This document shows positions 8,199 through 17,519 of a stretch of 64,000 nucleotides of DNA, one piece after another. Within the stretch, counting starts at the first letter, position 1, and every line of letters begins with the position of its first letter. The stretch is taken from NCBI RefSeq assembly GCF_014204815.1, contig NZ_JACHMC010000001.1, positions 2,418,001-2,482,000 on the forward strand. The letters are read 5' to 3'. Position numbers and translations under genes: made by a program. The stretch is from Micrococcus flavus (GTDB lineage: Bacteria > Actinomycetota > Actinomycetes > Actinomycetales > Micrococcaceae). A model generated the notes under the pieces. The model saw only the letters and a list, made by a program, of their open reading frames with translations. It did not search any database and was not told the DNA's origin.

Positions 8199-9701
8199 TC
8201 ACTCCGCCGTGGTCAGCTCCCGCTTGAGGATCTTGCCGGTGGCGGTCTTGGGGAGCCCGTCCCGCACGGTCACGGTGCGCGGGTACTTGTACGGGGCCAC
8301 CTGGGACTTCACGTGCTCGATCAGCTCCTCCTCCGTGGCCTCCGCGCCGGGGGCGAGCACCACGTGCGCGGCGATCTCCTGCCCGAGCTCGGGATGCGGC
8401 ACGCCCACCACGGCGGCCTCGGCCACGGCCGGGTGCTCGTAGAGGACCTCCTCGATCTCGCGCGGGTACACGTTGAGGCCGCCGCGCAGGATCATGTCCT
8501 TGGTGCGGTCCACGATGTAGTAATTGCCCGCGGAGTCGCGCCGGCCGATGTCCCCGGAGCGGAACCAGCCGTCCTCGGTGATGGCCTCGGCGGTGGCCTC
8601 CGGGCGGCCCCAGTAGCCCTTCATGATGTTCTCGCCGCGGATCCACACCTCGCCGAGGGTCTCCTCGTCCCCCTCGGCCACCACGTCCCCCTCCGGCGTC
8701 ACCAGCTGCAGCTCGCAGCCGCGGACGGCGCGGCCGATCGAGCCGGGCCGGTGTTCCTCCCCGGGGTGGTTGAAGCACGCCACGGGGGACGTCTCGGAGA
8801 GGCCGTAGCCCTCGAGGATCTCGCAGCCGAACGCGGACTCGAAGCGGCGCAGCAGCTCCACCGGCATGCTGGACCCGCCGGAGACGGCCACGCGCAGGCT
8901 GGCCAGTGCCTCCGGCCGGTCCTTGGCCGCGGCGAGCACCGCGCCGTACATGGTGGGCACGCCCACGAAGAGGTTGACCTTCTGGTCCTCGATGGTCTGC
9001 ACGGCCTGCTGAGGGTCGAAGCGGGGGATCAGGGACAGCGTGGCGCCGACGGTCACGCAGCTCATGAGCGCGCAGGTGAGGCCGAACACGTGGAACAGCG
9101 GCAGGCAGCCCAGCACGGTCTCCCCCGGCTGCAGCAGGATCAGCGTCTCCGCGGTGGTGTCCGCGTTGGTGCCGATGTTCCGGTGCGTCAGCTGCGCGCC
9201 CTTGGGGCGGCCGGTGGTGCCGGAGGTGTAGAGGATCACGGCGTCGTCCTCGAGGTCCCGCGGCGCGGCCTCGGTCACCGGGCCGGGGCTCTCCGCCAGG
9301 TGCGGGGCGAGCCCGTCCTCGCCCAGGGTGCGCAGCGGCACGCCGGCGGCCTGCGCGGCTTCGGCGGCGTCGGGCGAGGGGATCGCCCACAGCATCGATG
9401 CGCCCGAGTCCTCCAGGTAGTACTCGACCTCCCGCCGCTTGAACAGCGGGTTCATGGGCACGACGACGGCGCCCACCTGCAGCGTCGCGAACAGCACCAC
9501 GGGGAACGCGAGGACGTTCGGGGCCATGAGGGCGACGCGGTCGCCGGGGCCGATGCCCTCCTGGCGCAGGAGCCCGGCCAGGAGCCGGACCTGGTCCTGC
9601 AGCTCCGCGTAGCTCAGGTGCTCCTCGCCGAGGACCAGCGCGGGGGAGTCGGGGTGCTCGGCGGCGGTGCGCTCGAGCCGGGCGGGCAGGGTGAGGGTCA
9701 C
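8199..9701 (-). CDS. Long-chain fatty acid-CoA ligase (AMP-binding)
   Basis: A 500-residue ANL-superfamily ligase that activates a carboxylate with ATP and joins it to CoA. It has the P-loop YTSGTTGRPKGAQ, the GYGLSE motif, the hinge region with GDIGRRD, and the catalytic lysine in TATGKILKREL. Length is normal for the family. Start GTG 9701 is preceded by GGAG at a good distance and begins right at the domain (TLTLPARLERTAAEHPD). A near-palindrome at 9721-9738, just beyond a TACAGT -10 box, may be the operator of a fatty-acid-responsive repressor. Confidence 0.92.
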   Translation of the reverse strand: MTLTLPARLERTAAEHPDSPALVLGEEHLSYAELQDQVRLLAGLLRQEGIGPGDRVALMAPNVLAFPVVLFATLQVGAVVVPMNPLFKRREVEYYLEDSGASMLWAIPSPDAAEAAQAAGVPLRTLGEDGLAPHLAESPGPVTEAAPRDLEDDAVILYTSGTTGRPKGAQLTHRNIGTNADTTAETLILLQPGETVLGCLPLFHVFGLTCALMSCVTVGATLSLIPRFDPQQAVQTIEDQKVNLFVGVPTMYGAVLAAAKDRPEALASLRVAVSGGSSMPVELLRRFESAFGCEILEGYGLSETSPVACFNHPGEEHRPGSIGRAVRGCELQLVTPEGDVVAEGDEETLGEVWIRGENIMKGYWGRPEATAEAITEDGWFRSGDIGRRDSAGNYYIVDRTKDMILRGGLNVYPREIEEVLYEHPAVAEAAVVGVPHPELGQEIAAHVVLAPGAEATEEELIEHVKSQVAPYKYPRTVTVRDGLPKTATGKILKRELTTAE

Positions 9702-10029
9702 GGGGTCTCCAGACTGTGGGGTGTGATCGGGACCACACTGTAGCAAGGACGGCGGGTCCCGGATAGCCCTGGCGCCGCGCGTCGACGGGAGGATCACCGC
9801 CTGCCGTGCGCCCCTCCCCGGCATCCACCCTCGGCGGCCCGGGCCGGCGGAACCCCAGGTCAGGGGGGATTCAGGGGGCTTCCGCAAATCCGAACGGCGT
9901 GTGATGCTGGTCATAGTCCGGGCCTCGACTCACGGACGGCAGCGCACCACAGGCTCCCCGACAAGCGAATCCCTCACCCCCCCACCGAGGACGTGCCCCC
10001 CTGCCGTCCCGTCAGGAAGGACACCCCCC
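9702..10029. promoter_or_regulatory. Divergent promoter region with a candidate operator
   Basis: This 328-base gap separates the acyl-CoA synthetase (minus) from an alcohol dehydrogenase (plus). The half nearest the synthetase holds a minus-strand -10 box TACAGT at 9737-9742, overlapped by an 18-base near-palindrome at 9721-9738 (GTGTGATC-GG-GACCACAC, one mismatch). The half near the dehydrogenase ends in AGGAAGG before ATG 10030. I see no small gene in it. Confidence 0.55.
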
Positions 10030-11127
10030 ATGAAGTCCAAGGCAGCAGTCATCGAGGAGCTCGGCGCCCCGTTCGTCGTCAAGGAGATCGAGGTCGCGGA
10101 CCCGATCGGCGCGGAGGTGCTGGTCAAGACCTCCGCAGTCGGCCTCTGCGCGTCGGACATGCACGTCGCCCAGGACGACTACGGGTTCCCGCTCCCGGCC
10201 GTCTTCGGTCACGAGCTCGCGGGCGTCGTGACCGCGGTCGGCCCGGACGTCACGGAGTTCCAGATCGGCGACAGGGTCGTCGGATCGCTCGTCCAGTTCT
10301 GCGGGCGCTGCGCGAACTGCCGCCGCGGCCGCGTGCACCTCTGCCTCCGCCAGGAGGAGACGCTCCGCGCCCAGGGCGAGCCTCCGCGTCTCACCCTGGA
10401 TGGCGAGCCCCTGACCCAGGTGTTCGGCCTCGGCGCCTTCTCCGAGTACGCGCTCGTCCACCAGAACCAGCTGGTCACGCCGACGGTCGACGTCCCGGCC
10501 CCCCAGTCCGCGCTGCTGGGCTGCAGCGTCCTGACGGGCGTCGGCAGCGTGTTCAACGCCGCGCGGGTCCAGCCGGGGGAGTCCGTGGCCGTGTTCGGCG
10601 CAGGCGGCGTCGGCCTGAACGTGGTCTCCGGTGCGCGCCTGGCGGGGGCCGCGCAGATCGTCGTGGTGGACCTCAGCGATGAGAAGCTGGAGCTGTCCCG
10701 GACGTTCGGGGCCACCGACGTCGTCAACTCCTCCTCCGAGGACGCCGTGGCGCGCATCCGGGAGCTCACCGGCGGCGGCGTGGACCACGCCTTCGAGGTG
10801 ATCGGCCTGGCCGTCACCCAGAAGCAGGCGATGGCCGCCACCGTCCCTGGCGGCGGCGCCTACTTCATCGGGATCGTCCCCCCGGGCCGCGAGCTGCCCG
10901 TGGACGTGTTCCAGGACCTGCTCATCAAGCAGGCCAGGGTCCAGGGCGTCTACCTGGGCGCGTCGAACACGAAGCACCTGATCCCGATGCTCGCCCAGTT
11001 CTACGGTGAGGGGCGCCTGAACCTGGACGACCTGATCTCGCAGACCATCGCCCTCGAGGACATCAACGCCGGCTACGACGCCCTGCGCTCCGGCACCGTG
11101 GCCCGCTCCGTCGTCACCTCCTTCTGA
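10030..11127 (+). CDS. Zinc-binding alcohol dehydrogenase (class III-like)
   Basis: A 365-residue medium-chain dehydrogenase. Catalytic zinc site: GLCASD and GHELAG. The structural zinc lobe is complete here (CGRCANCRRGRVHLC), unlike in the dehydrogenase at 5443. The NAD loop is VFGAGGVGLNV near residue 194. The protein resembles the class III / NDMA-dependent group that acts on small alcohols or S-linked aldehyde adducts, but the cofactor preference cannot be read from sequence. AGGAAGG precedes the start. Confidence 0.92.
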   Translation: MKSKAAVIEELGAPFVVKEIEVADPIGAEVLVKTSAVGLCASDMHVAQDDYGFPLPAVFGHELAGVVTAVGPDVTEFQIGDRVVGSLVQFCGRCANCRRGRVHLCLRQEETLRAQGEPPRLTLDGEPLTQVFGLGAFSEYALVHQNQLVTPTVDVPAPQSALLGCSVLTGVGSVFNAARVQPGESVAVFGAGGVGLNVVSGARLAGAAQIVVVDLSDEKLELSRTFGATDVVNSSSEDAVARIRELTGGGVDHAFEVIGLAVTQKQAMAATVPGGGAYFIGIVPPGRELPVDVFQDLLIKQARVQGVYLGASNTKHLIPMLAQFYGEGRLNLDDLISQTIALEDINAGYDALRSGTVARSVVTSF

Positions 11128-11158
11128 GGTGCCCGGCGCGACGCCTAGCGTGGCCCGC

Positions 11159-11809
11159 ATGTCCCGTTCTCCGCACGACCTCCCGTCCGTCCCCGCCCGT
11201 GTGCTCGGCTCCGCCCTCGGCGGCGTCCTGGCGGTCCTCGCCAACGCCCCGGCCATCGTCCCGAGCCGACAGCCGCTCCATGAGCGCGGCGAGACCCGGG
11301 ACGCCGTCTGGGCGGTGCACACGCCGTGGCCGGAGTCCGACGTCGAGGTCCTGGCCGCGGCGGGGGAGACCCCCGTGCTGGCCCGCACCTCCCGCGCCAT
11401 GGGCCTGCCGTCTCCCTGGCCGGACTTCAGCGGCCTCGCCCTGCGCTTCCCCGACGACGCCGCCCTCCTCTTCGCCTCCACCGGCACCGGGCGGCGCACG
11501 CGCCGGCTGCTGGCACTGCGCACCCCGGACGCGGTGGATCCGCTGACCACGCTGCTGCCCCTGCACACCCGGCTCGGCCGTGTGGAGCTCGGCGCGCAGG
11601 TGGACGGCCGCACCGTCCGCGTCCTGACGTCCCTCGAGGGCGGCCCGTGGGTGGACCGGGCCACGGTCCGCCTCGGCGAGCGCGCCGACGTCGTGGTCCG
11701 CTTCAACCCGCTCCATCCGCCCCACGGGCTGGCATGGAGCGGCTTCTGGGCCGCCGCGCGCGGGCCGGCCTACGCTCTCGCCCGCAGGATCACGCCCGGC
11801 GCCGAGTGA
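11159..11809 (+). CDS. Hypothetical protein (catalase-core-like, weak)
   Basis: This 216-residue protein has no signal peptide. PWPDFSGLALRFPDDAALLFASTG in the middle recalls small actinobacterial proteins with a catalase-like beta-barrel, but I see no haem-ligand Tyr motif and place little weight on this. It begins at ATG 11159: TAGCGT at 11146-11151 leaves 7 bases to the start with no ribosome-binding site, indicating a leaderless mRNA. It lies 31 bases after the dehydrogenase, so the two may have separate promoters. Confidence 0.7.
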   Translation: MSRSPHDLPSVPARVLGSALGGVLAVLANAPAIVPSRQPLHERGETRDAVWAVHTPWPESDVEVLAAAGETPVLARTSRAMGLPSPWPDFSGLALRFPDDAALLFASTGTGRRTRRLLALRTPDAVDPLTTLLPLHTRLGRVELGAQVDGRTVRVLTSLEGGPWVDRATVRLGERADVVVRFNPLHPPHGLAWSGFWAAARGPAYALARRITPGAE

Positions 11810-11902
11810 GGCCGAGGGCCGCGCCGCCGCACGTCACGGGTGGGTTTCTCAGCGGATTGTGGCTACCGTCACATGATCATCGCTCTCGACCGGGGGACCT
11901 CC

Positions 11903-13447
11903 ATGGAAGCGTTCATCGCACCCGTCAACGAGATCATGTGGAGTCTTCCCATGGTCGTGATCATCCTGCTGATCGGCTTGTACTTCACGATCCGCATGGG
12001 CTTTCCGCAGATCCGCCTGATCAAGGACATGGTGGGCCAGCTCGTGCACGGCGGCCGCACCAGCGCGGGCATCAGCTCCTTCGAGTCCTTCGCCATGGCC
12101 CTGGGCGGGCGCATCGGCGTGGGCAACATCGCCGGCGTCGCCGTGGCCATCCACCTGGGCGGGCCCGGCGCCCTGTTCTGGATGTGGGTGACCGCGTTCC
12201 TCGGGGCCCCGGTGGCCGTGGCCGAGTCCTCCCTGGCCCAGCTGTACAAGCACAAGGTCCGCGGCGAGTTCCGCGGCGGCCCCGCGTTCTACATCCTCGA
12301 GGGCCTCGGCCAGCACTGGCGCTGGCTCGCTGTGGCCTACGCCGCCGCCACCGTGTTCGCCACCGTCTTCACCGGTCCGCAGATCCAGGCCAACGCCGTG
12401 ACCGCCGCCACCGAGCAGGCCTGGGGCTGGAACCCGCTGTGGACGGGTCTGGGCATGGCCGCCGTCTTCCTGCTGATCGTGTTCGGCGGCATGCACCGCG
12501 TGGGCCGCACCGTGGGCCTCGTGGTGCCCTTCATGGCGGCCGCCTACATCCTGGTGGGCCTCGTCGTCGTCGCGCTGAACTGGGCCGCCGTGCCCGCCAT
12601 GTTCCAGCTGATCTTCACCACCGCCTTCGCCGCGGACACCGCCTACGCGGGCATGCTCGGCGCCGCGATCTCCTGGGGCGTGCGCCGCGCCATCTACTCC
12701 ACCGAGATCGGCACCGGCTCGGGCGCGCAGGCCGCCGCCGCGGCCAACGTGACCCACCCCGTCAAGCAGGGCCTGGCCCAGGGCTTCTCCGCCTACGTGG
12801 ACACCCTGTTCGTGTGCACCATCACCGGCCTGATGATCCTCTCCACGGACCGCTTCAACGTCCTCGGCGCGGACGGGCAGACCCCGATCGTGGAGAACGT
12901 GCCGGGCGTGGAGGCGGGCCCGGCCTGGACGCAGCTGGCCATCGACACCGTGATCCCCACGTTCGGTCCCTCCCTGGTGGCCCTGGCCGTGTTCCTCTTC
13001 GCGTTCACCACGCTGCTGTCCTTCGACTTCTACGCCGTGACCAACCTGGCTTACCTGATCAAGAACACCTCCGTGCAGCGGGTTGCCACGGTGATCGCCC
13101 ACCTCGTGCTCGCCGCGTCGGTGGTGTTCGGCGCCGCCCAGAAGTCCTCCTCGGCCTGGGCGCTCGCGGACTTCGGCGTGGGCCTCTACACGTGGGTGAA
13201 CATCCTGGCCCTCATCCTGCTCAGCGGCCTGGCCATCCGACTGGTGAAGGACTACGACCGCCAGCGCCGCCAGGGCCTGGACCCCGTGTTCGACCCGCGC
13301 GCCCTCGGCATCGGCAATGCCCACCTGTGGGAGAGTCTGGCCGACGAGCATGCCCGCACCGGGGACGTGGACGCCGCCATGCAGCACGTGGCGGACACCG
13401 CCCCGGACACCCGGGCCATCGCCCTCGTGGACCCGGACCGCCGCTGA
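11903..13447 (+). CDS. Sodium:alanine symporter family protein (AGCS)
   Basis: This 514-residue polytopic membrane protein takes up alanine or glycine with sodium or protons. The family signature segment GGRIGVGNIAGVAVAIHLGGPG is present near residue 65, along with the STEIGTGSGAQAAAAANVTHP segment of the substrate/ion site. About eleven hydrophobic helices can be traced, and the length is normal. ATG 11903 with GGGGGACC upstream is preferred; ATG 11873, ten codons earlier, is an alternative. The gene precedes an amidohydrolase by 53 bases. Confidence 0.92.
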   Translation: MEAFIAPVNEIMWSLPMVVIILLIGLYFTIRMGFPQIRLIKDMVGQLVHGGRTSAGISSFESFAMALGGRIGVGNIAGVAVAIHLGGPGALFWMWVTAFLGAPVAVAESSLAQLYKHKVRGEFRGGPAFYILEGLGQHWRWLAVAYAAATVFATVFTGPQIQANAVTAATEQAWGWNPLWTGLGMAAVFLLIVFGGMHRVGRTVGLVVPFMAAAYILVGLVVVALNWAAVPAMFQLIFTTAFAADTAYAGMLGAAISWGVRRAIYSTEIGTGSGAQAAAAANVTHPVKQGLAQGFSAYVDTLFVCTITGLMILSTDRFNVLGADGQTPIVENVPGVEAGPAWTQLAIDTVIPTFGPSLVALAVFLFAFTTLLSFDFYAVTNLAYLIKNTSVQRVATVIAHLVLAASVVFGAAQKSSSAWALADFGVGLYTWVNILALILLSGLAIRLVKDYDRQRRQGLDPVFDPRALGIGNAHLWESLADEHARTGDVDAAMQHVADTAPDTRAIALVDPDRR

Positions 13448-13500
13448 GCGGCACAACCCCGGACCCGCCCCGCCGCCGACGACCCAGGAGCCCCCCGCCC

Positions 13501-15138
13501 ATGCAGCTCGACCTCGTCCTCGAGAACGCCGACGTCCTCACCCAAGATCCGCGCCGCCCTCGGGCGAGCCGCGTGGGGATCTGGCGGGGCGTCGTCGTCG
13601 GCGTGGACGAGGAGCTGGACGGGCTCACGGCGGCCGAGCGCGTGGACGCGCGCGGGGCGTTCATGATGCCCGGCTTCAACGACGCCCACGCCCACAGCGT
13701 GTGGTTCGGGCAGTCCCGCCTGGACGTGGACCTCGAGGGCGCCACCACCGCCGAGGAGGTGTACGCCCGCATCGGGGCGCGCGCCGCCGTCGAGGCCCCC
13801 GGCGCGTGGATCACGTGCACGGGGTACGACGCCGGCCACCTCCACGGCCCCCAGCCGGACCGGGACGGCCTGGACGCCGCCGCGGCCGGCCGGCCGGTGC
13901 TGATCCGGCACAACACGGGCCACTCGCTCACCGTGTCCGGCGCGGTGCTGACGTGGGCGGGCGTGGGCGAGTCCGTGGTGGAGCAGCCCGAGGGCGGGTG
14001 GATCGCCGTCGACGATGCCGGACGCCCCACCGGCCTGCTCGACGAGACCGCCATGGCCCTGGTGACCCGGCTCGTGCAGCCGGAGTCCCTGGAGCACATC
14101 GGTGCGTGCCTCGAGCGGGCGTCGGCCGAGTACGCGGCCGAGGGCATCACCTCCGTGACGGACGCGGGGATCGCGGGCGGGTGGATCGGCCACAGCCCGC
14201 TGGAGTTCGCCGCCTACCAGCGCGCCCTCGACGCCGGGCGCCTGCGCACCCGCTTCCAGACGATGGTCACGCTGGACGCGCTGGAGCCCGTGGCCGGCCA
14301 CCCCGACGACGGCCCGCAGCTCACCCTGGGCGCCGGTGTGCGCAGCGGCCTGGGGGACGAGCGCCTGCAGATCGGCCCGGCGAAGGTGTTCACCGACGGC
14401 GCCATGCTGGGCCGCACCGCCGCCATGACCGAGGACTACTGCGGCGGCGCCCACGGCGGCCACGGCCGCGGCTACCTCCAACAGGAGGAGCACGAGATGC
14501 GCCGGGCGTGCCTGGCCGCGGCGGGCGCCGGCTGGGCGCTGGCGATGCACGCGATCGGCGACGCCGCCCTCGACTTCTCCCTGGACGTGATCGCCGAGGC
14601 CCTCGACCGGCACGGCCGCCCCGTGATGCCGCACCGCGTGGAGCACGGCGGCGTGGTGCGGGACGACCAGGTGGCCCGCATGGCCGCCCTCGGCGTGGTC
14701 ATGACCACCCAGCCGAACTTCATCAGCGCGTTCGGCGAGTCCGTGCGCGAGCGGATCGGGGAGGACCGGGCCCTGCTGAGCTACCCGGCCGGGCGGCTGC
14801 TGCGTGCCGGGCTCGTGCTGCCGGGCAGCTCGGACCGCCCCGTGGCCGGCGGGCGGCCGCTCGAGGTGGTGCGGGACTTCGTGCTGCGCTGCACCGAGGC
14901 CGGGCGCGACTACGGCCCCGACGACCGCCTCACCGTGGACGAGGCCCTGCACGCCTACACGGTCGGCTCGGCCGAGGCCACCGGCTGGGGCGAGCGCAAG
15001 GGGCGGCTCACGGCCGGGCGCCTGGCCGACGTCGTGGTGCTGGGCGCGGACCCGCGCGCGGTGCCCGCCGAGGAGATCGGCGAGATCCCCGTGCAGGCGA
15101 CGCTCGTGGGCGGGGAGCTGGTGCACGGGGCGCTCTGA
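13501..15138 (+). CDS. YtcJ-like metal-dependent amidohydrolase
   Basis: A 545-residue amidohydrolase_3 protein. Metal ligands and catalytic segments are clear: HAH at 63-65 (FNDAHAHS), KVFTDGAMLG, HAIGDAALD, PHRVEHGG and GSSDRPVAGG. The C-terminal GRLADVVVLG strand closes the small beta-sandwich that flanks the barrel. Members of this group hydrolyse imides or N-acyl compounds; the substrate here is unknown. It lies behind the AGCS symporter and could act on an imported compound, which is inference. Confidence 0.9.
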   Translation: MQLDLVLENADVLTQDPRRPRASRVGIWRGVVVGVDEELDGLTAAERVDARGAFMMPGFNDAHAHSVWFGQSRLDVDLEGATTAEEVYARIGARAAVEAPGAWITCTGYDAGHLHGPQPDRDGLDAAAAGRPVLIRHNTGHSLTVSGAVLTWAGVGESVVEQPEGGWIAVDDAGRPTGLLDETAMALVTRLVQPESLEHIGACLERASAEYAAEGITSVTDAGIAGGWIGHSPLEFAAYQRALDAGRLRTRFQTMVTLDALEPVAGHPDDGPQLTLGAGVRSGLGDERLQIGPAKVFTDGAMLGRTAAMTEDYCGGAHGGHGRGYLQQEEHEMRRACLAAAGAGWALAMHAIGDAALDFSLDVIAEALDRHGRPVMPHRVEHGGVVRDDQVARMAALGVVMTTQPNFISAFGESVRERIGEDRALLSYPAGRLLRAGLVLPGSSDRPVAGGRPLEVVRDFVLRCTEAGRDYGPDDRLTVDEALHAYTVGSAEATGWGERKGRLTAGRLADVVVLGADPRAVPAEEIGEIPVQATLVGGELVHGAL

Positions 15139-15163
15139 CCCCGGACGGGGCGGCGCCGGAGGC

Positions 15164-15730
15164 TCAGGCCGCCCAGCCGCCGCGCAGCAGGGCCCGCAGC
15201 TCCGGGCCGGGGGCCGTGCCGGACTGCTCGGCCACCCAGGCCAGGCCGAGGGCGGCGAGGAACAGCGTCTCCGCGTCCAGCCCCTGCCGGGCCGCGCCGG
15301 CCTCCTGTGCCCGCGCCAGGAACTCGCCCGTCCGGGCGATCGCGGTGGCGCACGAGGACCGCAGCGGCGAGCACTCCCCGGCCTGGGCGGCGCGCAGCGG
15401 CTCGGGCAGCCCGTCGTAGGCGGTCATCCAGTCCTCGAGCGCGTCCAGCCAGCGTTCGAGCGCGTCCGCGGGGTCCAGTCCCCGCTCGGCGACCTCGGCC
15501 GCCCGCGCGTCCAGGTCCACGCGGTGCTCGTCCAGGACAGCGGCCACGAGGTCCTCGCGCGTGGGGAAGTGCCGGTACAGCGTGCCCGCGCCGATCCCCG
15601 CCGCCTTGGCGATCCCGCCCAGGGGCGCCTCGAGCCCGAGCTCGGCGAAGGAGGCCCGGGCGGCCTCGAGGATCGCGGCGCGGTTGCGCTGGGCGTCGCG
15701 GCGCGGGCGGCGGGCGGGGGCGTCGGCCAT
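15164..15730 (-). CDS. TetR family transcriptional regulator
   Basis: This 188-residue repressor has an N-terminal TetR HTH (ILEAARASFAELGLEAPLGGIAKAAGIGAGTLYRHFP trimmed: motif GIGAGTLYRHF near residue 50) and a variable helical ligand domain. AGGAAGG precedes ATG 15730. It is divergent from a flavin reductase gene whose promoter contains an 18-base palindrome with one mismatched pair; the usual TetR arrangement makes this its likely operator. A flavin-dependent oxidation substrate would be the natural inducer, which is inference. Confidence 0.9.
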   Translation of the reverse strand: MADAPARRPRRDAQRNRAAILEAARASFAELGLEAPLGGIAKAAGIGAGTLYRHFPTREDLVAAVLDEHRVDLDARAAEVAERGLDPADALERWLDALEDWMTAYDGLPEPLRAAQAGECSPLRSSCATAIARTGEFLARAQEAGAARQGLDAETLFLAALGLAWVAEQSGTAPGPELRALLRGGWAA

Positions 15731-15785
15731 GGGGGTCCTTCCTGACGCGGCGGGGGTCCGCCGGCCGGAGTGGCCGACGTCGCCC

Positions 15786-15830
15786 TCGACAAAACGGAGC
15801 GTCTCCCCGTAGCGTCTCATGCATGAAACG
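15786..15830 (+). promoter_or_regulatory. Leaderless promoter with overlapping TetR-type operator
   Basis: A -35-like TCGACA (15786-15791), an 18-base spacer and a -10 TAGCGT (15810-15815) place transcription start on or next to ATG 15823. The segment 15813-15830 is an 18-base palindrome with one mismatched pair (CGTCTCATGCATGAAACG), covering the -10 and the start codon. A smaller inverted repeat GGAG-CGT-CTCC lies at 15796-15806. A bound TetR dimer here would block the flavin reductase. Confidence 0.6.
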
Positions 15831-16353
15831 GAGAGACCTTCCGGATAGCCCCGCGCCCGACGCCGTGCCCGACGCCGTCACCGGCGACGCCCTGCGCCAC
15901 ACCCTCGCCGCGTTCCCCACGGGCGTGGTCCTGCTGGCCGCGCGGACGCCCGAGGGCCCCGCGGGGATCCTGATGAACTCGTTCACCTCCCTCTCCCTGG
16001 ACCCGCCGATGGTGCTCGCCGCCGTCGCGCACGCCTCCACCTCCTGGCCGCGCCTGCGCGGCGCCGAGCGGCTCGGCCTCTCCGTCCTCGCGGACCACCA
16101 CGCGGACCTGCGCGCCCGCCTCAGCCGCCCCGCCGCGCAGCGGTTCGAGGGCGTGGACCTCCACCACGACGACGGCGCCCTCACCCTCCCCGACGCGGCC
16201 GCCTCCCTGACGCTCGCCCCGCACGCGGAGCACCCCGGCGGGGACCACACGATCGCCGTCTTCGAGGTGCTCTCGGCCCGCCGCGACGCCGACCGCGGTC
16301 CCCTCGTGTTCCACGGCTCCCGCTACCTCACGCTCGGTGCCGGACCCGCCTGA
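15823..16353 (+). CDS. Flavin reductase family protein
   Basis: This 176-residue protein has the flavin-reductase-like split barrel: FPTGVVLLAAR, the flavin-contacting GILMNSFTSLSLDPPMV, and HTIAVFEV with a terminal Gly/Tyr loop. Such enzymes reduce FMN with NAD(P)H and hand it to a two-component monooxygenase. The next gene downstream is such a monooxygenase, but it is broken, so this reductase has lost its local partner. The start is chosen for the leaderless promoter described at 15786-15830. Confidence 0.9.
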   Translation: MKRRDLPDSPAPDAVPDAVTGDALRHTLAAFPTGVVLLAARTPEGPAGILMNSFTSLSLDPPMVLAAVAHASTSWPRLRGAERLGLSVLADHHADLRARLSRPAAQRFEGVDLHHDDGALTLPDAAASLTLAPHAEHPGGDHTIAVFEVLSARRDADRGPLVFHGSRYLTLGAGPA

Positions 16354-16397
16354 CCCGCCGGTCCCCGCCCGTCCCCTCCGCTCCGAAAGAACCCGAC

Positions 16398-17500
16398 GTG
16401 ACCTCCGACCGTCCCTTCGCCGCGTCGTCCCCGTCCACCGCCCCGTCCCCGGACCACATGCTCCTGGGCATGCAGTTCGGCAACGGCTGCGGCTCCCAGC
16501 CGCATGCGTGGCGCGCCCCCGGCACCCCCGCCGACGCCTTCATGGACTTCGACGTGCAGGTCCGCCACGCCCAGGCTGCCGAGCGCGGGCTCTTCGACTT
16601 CCTCTTCCTCCCGGACTTCCTCGACCTGCAGGCGGACCTCTCCCACGAGGCGCCCATGATCACCCTCGAGCCGCTGCTGACTCTGGCCGCGGTCGCCCGG
16701 GGCACCGCGCGGATCGGCCTGGTCACCACCGCCTCCACCACCTACAACGACGCCTACACCCTGGCCCGCCAGTTCAAGACCCTGGACGTGATGAGCCGCG
16801 GCCGCGCCGGTTGGAACGCCGTGCCCTCCAGCGGGGAGGCCACCGCCGCGAACGACGGCCGGACCGCCCCCGAGCGCACCGAGAAGTACGAGCGCCTCCA
16901 CGAGATGGTGCAGGTGGTCCAGGGGCTGTGGGGCTCGTGGGGTGAGGACGCGCTGGTGGCGGACCAGGCCTCCGGCCGCTTCGCCGACCCCGCGCAGGTC
17001 CGCCCGATCGGGATGCGCGGCCGGCACGTCGCCTCCCGCGGGCCGCTGCCCATCCCGCCCTCCCCGCAGGGTCAGCCGGTCATCTTCCAGGCCGGGGGCG
17101 GCGGCAACGGCCTGGAGGTGGCCGGCCGCTGTCGGCGGACCAGCTCGCCGTGGCGCGGCCCCACCCCGGCGACCCGCGCTCGGAGCGGGCGCTCGCCGTC
17201 GCCCGGGAGGGCTGGACGGTGCGGGAGGTGCTCGCCCACGGCGTGATCGACTACCACCCCACCCCCGTGGGGCCCGCCGAGGTGGTGGCGGACCACCTGC
17301 AGGAGTGGTTCGAGGCCGGCGCCGTGGACGGGTTCTGGGTGTCGATCGACGTGTACCAGGACGGGATCGACGCGTTCGTGGACCAGGTGGTGCCCGAGCT
17401 GCAGCGCCGCGGGCTCTACAAGACCGAGCACGCCGGCGCCACGCTGCGCGAGAACCTCGGCGTGCCGCACCAGTACGGGCTGGACCCCCGGCTGGGCTGA
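16398..17500 (+). pseudogene. LLM class flavin-dependent monooxygenase with internal deletion and frameshift
   Basis: The first part (16398-17126) reads as the N-terminal ~240 residues of an NtaA/SnaA/DszA-type FMNH2-dependent monooxygenase (LFDFLFLPDF, FKTLDVMSRGRAGWN, QPVIFQAGGGGNG). After LEVAGR the frame changes and the reading resumes as LSADQLAVARPHPGD and then the canonical C-terminus (VVPELQRRGLYKTEHAG). The family's middle segment between these points is missing; I estimate 80-120 residues. The gene is therefore almost certainly non-functional. It sits 44 bases after the flavin reductase, its natural partner. Confidence 0.85.
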
Positions 17501-17519
17501 GCCCCGGGGCGGTGCCGGG

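Noticed and set aside
7209-9743. 844-codon plus-strand frame over the acyl-CoA synthetase
   Set aside because: It overlaps the well-supported ligase on the other strand and reads as complement of it, with no motif of its own.
6928-9828. Very long minus-strand frame across the amidohydrolase and acyl-CoA synthetase region
   Set aside because: It is low-complexity Arg/Gly/Ala-rich, lies out of frame over the real genes, and has no domain. High GC produces such shadows.
11849-13456. Long minus-strand frame antisense to the AGCS symporter
   Set aside because: It mirrors the coding of the symporter and is His/Gly-rich without any domain.
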